A DNA stretch of 5,183 nucleotides. It comes from Castellaniella sp. UBA6218 (GTDB lineage Bacteria; Pseudomonadota; Gammaproteobacteria; Burkholderiales; Burkholderiaceae_B). Where the stretch lies: contig DISE01000035.1 of the NCBI GenBank assembly GCA_002421865.1, positions 798-5,980 on the forward strand. The letters are read 5' to 3'. The notes beneath the pieces were generated by a model, which saw only the letters and a list, made by a program, of their open reading frames with translations, had not been told where the DNA came from and made no database searches. Of the stretch, positions 1-4,966 are shown piece by piece. A program made the position numbers and the translations under genes. Each line of letters begins with the position of its first letter. The first letter of the stretch is position 1.

Positions 1-110
1 GCGCGCAGCATGTCGCCGGTCGAAATCTGCGGGATGCCGAAAGCCTCGGTGATATAGGCCGCCTGGGTGCCTTTTCCCGCCCCGGGGGGGCCGAGCAGAA
101 TCAAACGCAT
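1..110 (-). CDS. adk: Adenylate kinase, N-terminal part (cut by window edge)
   Basis: Adenylate kinase interconverts ATP + AMP and 2 ADP in the cytoplasm and is essential for nucleotide balance. Only the first 36 codons lie in the window; the rest continues beyond base 1. The visible protein begins MRLILLGPPGAGKGTQ, with the P-loop GPPGAGKGT at residues 7-15, and has the conserved STGDMLR AMP-site segment at residues 30-36. Both are hallmarks of the Adk family at the expected spacing. The ATG at 110-108 has a very good ribosome binding site, GGAGGA at 120-115, four bases upstream. It lies 72 bases downstream of kdsB on the same strand, so it may be read through from that operon, but the AT-rich gap also carries a promoter-like element. 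The coding strand has a run of seven C (84-90) in the P-loop codons. Identity is nearly certain. Confidence 0.97.
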   Translation of the reverse strand, partial: MRLILLGPPGAGKGTQAAYITEAFGIPQISTGDMLR

Positions 111-149
111 GATTTCCTCCGATCAATCACTCTTTTTGAAATTTTTTCG

Positions 150-155
150 ATTATG
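150..155 (-). promoter_or_regulatory. Possible -10 element of an adk promoter
   Basis: The 72-base kdsB-adk gap is AT-rich on its adk side. On the minus strand it contains CATAAT, five of six matches to the sigma-70 -10 consensus. Transcription would start near base 143 and give a leader of about 33 bases that includes the strong adk ribosome binding site. No good -35 hexamer is visible at 16-18 bases upstream, so this is a weak prediction. No convincing terminator hairpin separates kdsB from adk. Confidence 0.3.
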
Positions 156-182
156 CCGCAACGCAGCAAGTTCTGCAGGGAT

Positions 183-965
183 TCAGGCCGGATCTGGCGG
201 TAACGCGCCGTCGTCCAGCAGGGCGCGCACCCGGGCCAGATCCTCGGGGGTGTCCACCCCGCGTGCCGGCACGGCGTCGACGGTATGGACCAGAATGGGA
301 AAGCCTTGTTCCAGGGCACGTAACTGTTCCAGTGATTCGACGCGCTCGAGCCTGCCCGGAGGCAGTTCGGGGAACTGCCGCAGGAAGCCGGCCCGGTAGG
401 CGTACAGACCGATATGCAGCCAGGCCGGCAGTCCGGGGGCCAGACGCCGCTGGCCATCGGCCAGCGCGTCGCGGGCCCAGGGGATGGGAGCGCGGGAAAA
501 ATACAGTGCGCGGTCGTTGGCGCCAAGCACGACCTTCACCGCGTTCGGGTCGAACAGGGTATCGGCGTCGAGGATCGGCGCCGCGCAGGTTGCGATGGCG
601 GCGTCGGGGTGACGCGACAGCAGGGTCGCCACGGCGTCGATCAGGGCGGGGTCGATCAGCGGTTCGTCGCCCTGGACGTTGACCACGACATCATCGTCGT
701 GCAGCCCCAGGGCCGTGGCGGCCTCGGACAGCCGGTCGGTGCCGGTGGGATGATCCGGACGCGTCATCAGGACTTCGATGCCGTGTTCGGCCGCGGCATG
801 GGCGATGCTCGTATGGTCGGTGGCGATCAGTACGCGGCCGGCAGCCGAGCGTGCGGCCTGTCGCGCGGTGCGCACCACCATCGGCAGGCCGCCCACGTCG
901 AGCAGTTGCTTGCCGGGCAGGCGGGTGGACGCGGCGCGCGCAGGGACGATGACGATGAAGCTCAT
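183..965 (-). CDS. kdsB: 3-deoxy-manno-octulosonate cytidylyltransferase (CMP-Kdo synthetase)
   Basis: KdsB activates Kdo with CTP to give CMP-Kdo and pyrophosphate, the sugar donor for the inner core of lipopolysaccharide; it is a cytoplasmic enzyme. The 260-residue product is close to the usual length (about 250). Visible motifs are the nucleotide-binding PARxxSTRLPGK at residues 8-19, NVQGDEP at 96-102 with a metal-binding Asp at 100, ALYFSR at 153-158, HIGLYAYR at 184-191, and GVDTPEDL at 236-243, whose Asp 238 should be the second metal ligand. The open frame extends further upstream to 1043, but the family N-terminus (MSFIVIVPAR) fixes the start at ATG 965. No clear Shine-Dalgarno sequence precedes it. 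The stop of the preceding small gene lies only 7 bases upstream, so translational coupling is likely. Ends with a slightly proline- and acid-rich tail. Confidence 0.96.
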   Translation of the reverse strand: MSFIVIVPARAASTRLPGKQLLDVGGLPMVVRTARQAARSAAGRVLIATDHTSIAHAAAEHGIEVLMTRPDHPTGTDRLSEAATALGLHDDDVVVNVQGDEPLIDPALIDAVATLLSRHPDAAIATCAAPILDADTLFDPNAVKVVLGANDRALYFSRAPIPWARDALADGQRRLAPGLPAWLHIGLYAYRAGFLRQFPELPPGRLERVESLEQLRALEQGFPILVHTVDAVPARGVDTPEDLARVRALLDDGALPPDPA

Positions 966-972
966 CGGGTGA

Positions 973-1158
973 TCACGCCGCAGGCGCCGCCGCCTCGTCC
1001 AGCGGGCGGGCTTCGGAGGGCAGCATGATGGGTACCCCGTCACGGATGGGGTAGGCCAGCCGGTCGGCGGCGCAAACCAGTTCCTGGCGTTCGCGGTCGT
1101 GGCGCAGCGTGCTCTTGCATATGGGACAGACGAGGATCTGCAGCAGGCGGGTTTCCAT
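973..1158 (-). CDS. Trm112/YcaR-family small zinc-binding protein (UPF0434)
   Basis: A 61-residue protein similar along its length to E. coli YcaR (about 60 residues). It starts METRLLQILVCPICKS, then has a second block LVCAADRLAYPIRDGVPIML at residues 28-47. Cys 11, Cys 14 and Cys 29 are the likely zinc ligands. Family members fold as a small zinc-ribbon-like domain. Eukaryotic and archaeal Trm112 activates methyltransferases, but the role of the bacterial form is not firmly known. Its place between lpxK and kdsB is a widely conserved arrangement in proteobacteria (also in E. coli and Pseudomonas), which hints at a link with envelope synthesis. The start at ATG 1158 is chosen by homology; a longer open frame overlapping lpxK is not supported. 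The 32-base gap to lpxK lacks a Shine-Dalgarno sequence and holds a 10-base palindrome at 1166-1175. The acidic/alanine-rich C-terminus (from residue 49) is variable in the family. Confidence 0.92.
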   Translation of the reverse strand: METRLLQILVCPICKSTLRHDRERQELVCAADRLAYPIRDGVPIMLPSEARPLDEAAAPAA

Positions 1159-1190
1159 GGCGGCGCGGATATCCGGAAGAGAGGCTAAAC

Positions 1191-2291
1191 CTAGAGTGTA
1201 ATGCCTGCCGCCGCGCTTGTGCGGTCGCGCGCGGCGGTCCGCAGCGCCTGGTCGAGCGCGTCCAGCCAGTGCGGGTCGGAGAAGAGCGGAGCCGCCCGCA
1301 CGGCCCACAGGCGGGCATCGTGCGGAGGCACGCACTTCACGGCGTCTTTGGGTGTGATCAGGATCGGACCGGGTGGCAGGTCGCGCAACGCGTCCGCCGG
1401 TATCGTCCGATGATCGGGGACGCGCAGTGTCCGGGAAATCGTGACGCCTGCGGCGCGCAGCATGGCGAAGAAGCGTTCGGGCCGGCCGATGCCCGCTGCG
1501 GCGGAACAGGGCGCCGCGCCCTGTTCCGCCCGCCAGGCGTCCCAGCTCAGGTCGCGCCCGCTGGCCAGTTGCGTGACGCGTTCCGGCGACAGGCGCATGA
1601 TGACGGCGCGCGGCGCGGGCGATGCGCGTCCGTGGGGAGCGGAGGGCATGGGTTCGCCGGCTGCCAGGTGGGTGACGAGCCAGTCGGCCCGCGTCAGGCG
1701 GCCGGGGGGCTCGCGCAAGGGGCCGGCGGGAAGCAGGCGGCCATTGCCGACGCCGCGCCCGTCCTGAACGATGATTTCCAGGTCGCGGGCCAAAGCGGTG
1801 TGCTGCAGGCCGTCGTCGGCGATGAGCACGTCCACGTCCGGATGGGCTTTCAGCAGGGTGGCCGCCGCCAGAGCGCGCCGAGGGTGGACTGCGACCGGCG
1901 CCCCGGTCGCGGCGTGGATCAGCGCCGGCTCGTCTCCCAGGCGGTCGGCGCCAGCGCCGTCGTCGCTCAGGCGCGGTTCCGGGCCGACGGAGGCGCCATA
2001 GCCACGGCTGACGATGCCGGGATGCCAGCCCCGGGCGCTCAAAGCCTGGCAGACGGCGATCGTGACAGGCGTCTTGCCGGTGCCGCCGACCAGGATGTTG
2101 CCGACGACCACGACTGGCACCGGGGGCCGCCAGGCGGTGCGTGCCCGTGCCCGCAGGCGCCGCGCCGACAGCAGGCCGTAGAGCCAGGACAGGGGCAGCA
2201 GCAGTGTGCTCGGACCTGCGCGCCGGCTCCAGATCGTGAGCATGAGGTCCTCGAACCTGCGGCTCATGGTTCCCTTCGTGCCGACGTTCAT
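1191..2291 (-). CDS. lpxK: Tetraacyldisaccharide 4'-kinase (lipid A 4'-kinase)
   Basis: LpxK phosphorylates the 4' position of the tetraacyl-disaccharide-1-phosphate precursor to give lipid IVA. It is a P-loop kinase bound to the inner membrane through its N-terminus. The 366-residue reading has a hydrophobic LLLPLSWLYGLL segment at 30-41, Walker A GNILVGGTGKTP at 64-75, SRGYG at 95-99, GDEP at 119-122 (Asp 120 matches the proposed catalytic Asp), DDGLQH at 159-164, LPAGPLREP at 187-195, AGIGRPERFF at 266-275, PDHRTI at 292-297 and TPKDAVK at 313-319. Three in-frame ATGs compete. The first (2291) has AGGAGG five bases upstream and is used here; 2267 and 2243 also have purine-rich sites, and 2243 aligns best with the E. 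coli N-terminus, giving 350 residues. It follows exbD by 28 bases. A perfect 14-bp hairpin lies inside the gene at 1500-1530. Confidence 0.95.
   Translation of the reverse strand: MNVGTKGTMSRRFEDLMLTIWSRRAGPSTLLLPLSWLYGLLSARRLRARARTAWRPPVPVVVVGNILVGGTGKTPVTIAVCQALSARGWHPGIVSRGYGASVGPEPRLSDDGAGADRLGDEPALIHAATGAPVAVHPRRALAAATLLKAHPDVDVLIADDGLQHTALARDLEIIVQDGRGVGNGRLLPAGPLREPPGRLTRADWLVTHLAAGEPMPSAPHGRASPAPRAVIMRLSPERVTQLASGRDLSWDAWRAEQGAAPCSAAAGIGRPERFFAMLRAAGVTISRTLRVPDHRTIPADALRDLPPGPILITPKDAVKCVPPHDARLWAVRAAPLFSDPHWLDALDQALRTAARDRTSAAAGITL
1500..1530 (-). repeat. Perfect 14-bp inverted repeat (hairpin) inside lpxK
   Basis: Bases 1500-1513 (GGCGGAACAGGGCG) are the exact reverse complement of 1517-1530, with a 3-base loop. 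In the lpxK message this forms a very stable GC-rich stem. It encodes residues 255-264 (A-E-Q-G-A-A-P-C-S-A), just before the conserved AGIGRPERFF motif. No T-run follows it on the transcribed strand, so it is not a standard intrinsic terminator. Because of the symmetry, the opposite strand encodes the same EQGAAPCSA peptide. It could slow ribosomes or affect message stability, or be a trace of a small palindromic insertion. Confidence 0.9.
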
Positions 2292-2296
2292 GGTGC

Positions 2297-2302
2297 CCTC
2301 CT
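2297..2302 (-). promoter_or_regulatory. Ribosome binding site for the longest lpxK start
   Basis: On the minus strand AGGAGG, a full match to the anti-Shine-Dalgarno core, ends five bases before ATG 2291-2289. It lies in the 28-base gap after the exbD stop. It is the main argument for choosing the upstream start of lpxK over the internal ATGs at 2267 and 2243. Confidence 0.7.
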
Positions 2303-2319
2303 GGAGCGGCCAGGCGCGT

Positions 2320-2733
2320 TCACGGGCGCGTCTGGGTCAGGAAATGGACTTTGCCGATGTGCGCCAGGCGGGCGGCCTCCAGGGCGCGGACCACGGCGGC
2401 GTGGGAGGCCTGTCCATCGGCGTCGATGCGCAAGGCGATGTCCGGTTTGCCGGAGGCGGCCTGGCGCAGGCCGTCCGCCAGCGCGGCGTCGTCCGCCGCG
2501 TCGATGTAGTGGCCGTCCAGCGCGTACAGGCCGTCGCGGCTGATGGCCAGTTCCAGGAAGGGCGAGGCGTCCGGCGCCTCGGCCTGGGCCTGGGGCAGGA
2601 CGACCTGCAGCTGGCGGTGCCGGGTGAAAGATGTCGAGGCCGCCAGGAAGATCAGGATCACCAGCAGCACGTCGATCAGCGGGATCAGGTTGATCTCGGG
2701 TTCGTCGTTGGCGCGGCGGTGGTGGAAGTTCAT
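2320..2733 (-). CDS. exbD: ExbD/TolR-family biopolymer transport protein
   Basis: A 137-residue protein, normal for the ExbD/TolR family. It has a short cytoplasmic N-terminus (about 16 residues), one transmembrane helix at about 17-34 and a periplasmic domain. The signature INLIPLIDVLLVILIF spans 14-29 and contains Asp 21, the counterpart of the membrane Asp (E. coli ExbD Asp 25) that carries protons. With ExbB it forms an inner-membrane motor that couples the proton gradient to work in the envelope. The start ATG overlaps the exbB stop (ATGA, 2733-2730), with no clear Shine-Dalgarno, so coupled translation is likely. No tonB is next to it. Exb-type pairs placed directly before lpxK are common in beta- and gammaproteobacteria, so the partner may not be TonB. 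The gene symbol reflects the family; TolR-like function cannot be ruled out. Confidence 0.93.
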   Translation of the reverse strand: MNFHHRRANDEPEINLIPLIDVLLVILIFLAASTSFTRHRQLQVVLPQAQAEAPDASPFLELAISRDGLYALDGHYIDAADDAALADGLRQAASGKPDIALRIDADGQASHAAVVRALEAARLAHIGKVHFLTQTRP

Positions 2734-3338
2734 GACGAGGCGCGCCGGCTGATCAGGCGGTTCAGGGTTTCGGCCTCGCGTTCCATGGTATGCAGGAAGT
2801 ATTCGACGCGGGAGCGGAAATAGCGGTGGAAGGCCAGCGCGGGGATGGCGATCAGGATCCCGAAGCCCGTGTTGTACAGGGCGATCGAGATGCCGCGGGC
2901 CAATTGGGCCGGGTCGCCGCCGGCCGGGTCGTAGGCGCCGAAGATCTCGATCATGCCGACCACGGTACCGAACAGGCCCAGCAACGGTGCGATCACGGAG
3001 ATCGTCGCCAGGGCGGGCAGATAGCGGTTCAGCCGCCAGGAGACGTCGCGGCCGACGGCTTCGACGGCGGCCAGCCGCCAGGCGTCGTCCTGATGCCGGT
3101 GGGCGGCGATCTCGGCGAGAATGCGGCCCATGGGGCTGCCCCTCGCCAGGCGCAGGACGGCGTCGGGCTCGTCCTGTTGGCGGCGCACGAGTTCGAGTAC
3201 CTGTTCGGGCAGGCCGGCGGGCATGACCTGGCTGGCGCGCAAGGTCAGGAACCGTTCTATGATGATCGCCAGCGTCATGACCGAGGTGGCGACGAGCAGC
3301 CAGATCGGCCAGCCGGCCGCGTGAATGATGTCCAGCAC
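2730..3338 (-). CDS. exbB: ExbB/TolQ/MotA-family proton channel protein
   Basis: A 202-residue inner-membrane protein that with ExbD forms the stator-like proton channel. Three hydrophobic helices are visible: about residues 10-30 (WPIWLLVATSVMTLAIIIER), 107-133 and 150-172. The family signature PLLGLFGTVVGM is at 118-129, and the Thr at 125 is the usual channel residue. ALYNTGFG at 153-160 opens the third helix. The start chosen is GTG 3338, giving MLDIIHAAGWPIW, which matches the family N-terminus. It has AAGGA eight bases upstream (3351-3347). The frame stays open upstream and includes an ATG at 3485 with a purine-rich site, which would add 49 hydrophilic residues; this is less likely but not excluded. 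First gene of the minus-strand operon; its stop overlaps the exbD start. Confidence 0.92.
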   Translation of the reverse strand: MLDIIHAAGWPIWLLVATSVMTLAIIIERFLTLRASQVMPAGLPEQVLELVRRQQDEPDAVLRLARGSPMGRILAEIAAHRHQDDAWRLAAVEAVGRDVSWRLNRYLPALATISVIAPLLGLFGTVVGMIEIFGAYDPAGGDPAQLARGISIALYNTGFGILIAIPALAFHRYFRSRVEYFLHTMEREAETLNRLISRRASS

Positions 3339-3384
3339 AGTCCTGATCCTTGGGGTGCGGGGCCGGGAATCGGCGTAAATGCGT

Positions 3385-3390
3385 ATTCTA
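3385..3390 (-). promoter_or_regulatory. Possible -10 element for the exbB operon
   Basis: On the minus strand TAGAAT matches the sigma-70 -10 consensus in five of six positions. Transcription from about 3377 would leave a leader of about 40 bases before the GTG at 3338. There is no clear -35 at the right distance, so the element may need an activator or may be chance. If it is the real promoter, the message would exclude the upstream ATG at 3485 and so support the GTG start. Confidence 0.35.
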
Positions 3391-3427
3391 AAGCCTGAGC
3401 GTGAATCAGGGCGCGGCTTTCCCGCCA

Positions 3428-3450
3428 GTATCCACAGTTTCTGTGGATAA
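3428..3450. promoter_or_regulatory. DnaA-box palindrome (two opposed boxes)
   Basis: TATCCACAG (3429-3437), TTT, CTGTGGATA (3441-3449) is a perfect 9-bp inverted repeat. Read on the minus strand, 3450-3442 is TTATCCACA, an exact match to the high-affinity DnaA box. Read on the plus strand, 3428-3436 is GTATCCACA, one base off. The two boxes face each other about 5 bases apart. Whether DnaA binds is an inference; a small number of boxes is not enough for an origin. The site lies upstream of the likely exbB promoter. Confidence 0.6.
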
Positions 3451-3620
3451 TTCTGTGTACAAGAGTCCGGATGCGCATGTTTCATGGCCCTTCCTACTGG
3501 ATTGGTTATTTTTTGCACACCCAGCGTTGAGTTTTCAATGAATTAAAAATCAATGACTTACGTTCCTTTTTTGAAGTGAATCTTGATGACTACCCTTGAT
3601 GAGCCCGAAAACAGGCGGGT

Positions 3621-3649
3621 TTGACAAATCAGGGCTTTCTGTGGATAGG
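3621..3649 (+). promoter_or_regulatory. Likely xseA promoter with perfect -35
   Basis: TTGACA at 3621-3626 is a perfect -35 hexamer. With a 17-base spacer the -10 position (3644-3649) reads GATAGG, only three of six matches, so the promoter would be weak or regulated. Transcription would begin near 3656, at the xseA ATG itself (3655), implying a leaderless or nearly leaderless message. The -10 region overlaps the second DnaA-box-like motif. Confidence 0.4.
3640..3648 (-). promoter_or_regulatory. DnaA-box-like site overlapping the xseA promoter
   Basis: On the minus strand this reads CTATCCACA, one base from the DnaA consensus TTATCCACA. It is part of the 12-base TTTCTGTGGATA (3636-3647), which repeats 3438-3449 exactly. 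It lies over the predicted xseA -10 and ends 6 bases before the xseA ATG, so a bound protein would be expected to block transcription. Confidence 0.4.
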
Positions 3650-3654
3650 TTTCG

Positions 3655-4956
3655 ATGAATTTTTCTGCGCAAAGGTCTGCGGAGAGCGGTTTTCCAGCCG
3701 ATGACGCGGTCCTGACCGTGTCTCAGCTCAATCGCCGGGTGGCGCGATTGCTGGAGGATGGCGTGCCGCGCCTCTGGGTGGCGGGCGAGATTTCCAACTT
3801 CACCCGGGCCGCTTCCGGGCATTGGTATTTTTCCATCAAGGACGAGGCCGCCGCCGTGCGTGCGGTGATGTTCCGCGGACGCGCCCAGGCGGTCGGGTTC
3901 GTGCCCGAGGCGGGTGGCCGCTACGAATTCCGCGTCCAGGTTTCTCTCTATGAGCCCCGGGGCGATTACCAGGTGCAGGTCGAGTCCATGCGTCAGGCGG
4001 GTCGGGGCGATCTGCACGAGGCCTTCCTGCGTCTGCGTGACCGGCTTGCCGCTGAAGGCCTGATCGATCCGGCCCGCCGGCGTCCGCTGCAGCCTTTGCC
4101 CCGGACGGTTGGCGTCGTGACCTCGTTGTCTGCGGCCGCCCTGCGCGACGTATTGTCGGTCATGGCGCGCAGGGCGCCGCACGTGCGGGTCGTCGTCTAC
4201 CCGGCCCAGGTCCAGGGGCGCGACGCCGCGCCTCAGCTCTGCGCCGCGCTGGCGCGGGCCGCCGAACGGGCCGAGGTCGACACGCTGTTGTTGGTGCGCG
4301 GCGGCGGCAGCCTGGAGGACTTGTGGTGCTTCAATGACGAGACCCTGGCGCGCCAAATCGCCGCCAGCCCGGTGCCGGTCGTCAGCGGTGTGGGGCATGA
4401 GACGGATTTCACCATCGCCGATTTCGTGGCCGACCTGCGCGCGCCCACGCCGACGGCGGCGGCCGAACTGTGCTGTGCAGATCGCGCCCAGATTCTGGGG
4501 CGCCTGCAGGCTGCGCGCGACCTGCTCGCACGGGGCCAGCGGCGACGCCTGGAGCATGCGGCCATCCGGCTGGACCGCGCCCGCGCCCAGCTTGTGTCGC
4601 CTGCCCAGCGTCTGCAGTTGCGGCGTCAGCGTCTGGCGTTCGCCGCCCGGCGGCTGCAGGCCGGCCTGGACCGTCTGCTGCGGGAACGCCGCCCTCAGCC
4701 GTCAGTCGCGCTGGAACGCCTCTCCGCCGCCATGGGCGGTCTGCTGCAGCGCCGTCATCGGCGGCTGGACTCGGTCCTGGCCGCTCTGGGGGCGCTGGAC
4801 CCTCACCGGGTGCTGGGCCGTGGCTACGCCCTGGTCCGCCACGCCGACGGGACAATCGTAAAAAATGCGTTAGACTTGAAGATTCATGAGCCCATCGAGA
4901 TCGAATTCGGCCAGGGCCGCGCCCAGGCCGAGGTCACCCGGGCCGATTTTCTTTGA
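3655..4956 (+). CDS. xseA: Exodeoxyribonuclease VII large subunit
   Basis: XseA is the catalytic large subunit of exonuclease VII, which degrades single-stranded DNA from both ends together with several copies of XseB; it acts in the cytoplasm in repair. The 433-residue length is typical. The N-terminal OB-fold begins at LTVSQLN (20-26) and includes LWVAGEISNF (40-49) and HWYFSIKD (56-63). The catalytic domain has VGVVTSLSAAALRDVL (152-167), LVRGGGSLEDLWCFNDE (213-229) and SGVGHETDFTIADFVADLRAPTPTAAAE split over 244-271. Residues about 272-375 are rich in Arg, Leu and Gln and should be the long coiled-coil arm. The C-terminal LDPHRVLGRGYALVR is at 381-395. An in-frame TAG at 3646 makes ATG 3655 the first possible ATG; only a weak AGG precedes it. 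It is divergent from exbB. xseB is not in the window. Confidence 0.97.
   Translation: MNFSAQRSAESGFPADDAVLTVSQLNRRVARLLEDGVPRLWVAGEISNFTRAASGHWYFSIKDEAAAVRAVMFRGRAQAVGFVPEAGGRYEFRVQVSLYEPRGDYQVQVESMRQAGRGDLHEAFLRLRDRLAAEGLIDPARRRPLQPLPRTVGVVTSLSAAALRDVLSVMARRAPHVRVVVYPAQVQGRDAAPQLCAALARAAERAEVDTLLLVRGGGSLEDLWCFNDETLARQIAASPVPVVSGVGHETDFTIADFVADLRAPTPTAAAELCCADRAQILGRLQAARDLLARGQRRRLEHAAIRLDRARAQLVSPAQRLQLRRQRLAFAARRLQAGLDRLLRERRPQPSVALERLSAAMGGLLQRRHRRLDSVLAALGALDPHRVLGRGYALVRHADGTIVKNALDLKIHEPIEIEFGQGRAQAEVTRADFL
4849..4876 (+). promoter_or_regulatory. Candidate sodB promoter inside the 3' end of xseA
   Basis: An AT-rich island (about 4852-4885) interrupts the GC-rich xseA coding sequence. 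It contains GGGACA (4849-4854, four of six to -35) and TAGACT (4871-4876, four of six to -10) with a 16-base spacer. A start near 4883 would give sodB its own leader of about 84 bases. No Fur-box-like 19-mer was recognised. Both hexamers are weak, so this may be chance. Confidence 0.2.
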
Positions 4957-4966
4957 AGGAACTGTC

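Larger units (their letters stand above)
3339..3654. other. Divergent intergenic region between exbB and xseA
   Basis: This 316-base stretch separates two divergently transcribed units and should hold both promoters. Its centre is far more AT-rich than the rest of the window (18 G/C of 60 bases in 3541-3600). It holds the DnaA-box palindrome at 3428-3450, a second copy of TTTCTGTGGATA at 3636-3647, direct repeats TCAATGA (3535-3541 and 3550-3556) and CTTGATGA (3582-3589 and 3595-3602), a TTGACA at 3621, and a TAGAAT on the minus strand at 3390-3385. Only very short open frames of 8 and 12 codons occur on the plus strand (3553-3579 and 3586-3624), with no support as genes. No tRNA or strong terminator was seen. 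Confidence 0.8.

Noticed and set aside
84..90. Run of seven G (C on the coding strand) in the adk P-loop codons
   Set aside because: Could suggest slippage or phase variation, but adk is essential and the run is explained by Gly-Pro-Pro-Gly codons in GC-rich DNA.
101..526. 141-codon minus-strand frame overlapping the end of kdsB and the start of adk
   Set aside because: It overlaps two well-supported genes in another frame and has no recognisable motif.
1269..2543. A 424-codon open frame on the plus strand, antisense to lpxK and part of exbD
   Set aside because: It opposes clear conserved genes and crosses their boundary; its low-complexity Gly/Arg/Ala/Gln composition is that of a shadow frame.
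3603..3622. Weak inverted repeat AGCCCG...CGGGTT as a terminator
   Set aside because: Stem is about six pairs including a G-T pair, and no T-run follows; it lies before xseA where no upstream gene on that strand needs termination.
3586..3624. 12-codon open frame (MTTLDEPENRRV) upstream of xseA as a leader peptide
   Set aside because: No good ribosome site, no attenuator-like hairpins after it, and its stop lies within the predicted -35 hexamer of xseA.
3428..3648. A replication origin
   Set aside because: Only three DnaA-like sites, no dnaA, dnaN, gidA or parAB neighbours and no ordered AT-rich 13-mers; housekeeping genes on both sides fit an ordinary chromosomal locus.
3550..4557. A 335-codon open frame on the minus strand, antisense to xseA
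   Set aside because: It lies wholly against a well-conserved xseA, has a Gln/His/Arg-rich composition typical of an antisense shadow in GC-rich DNA, and shows no recognisable motif.
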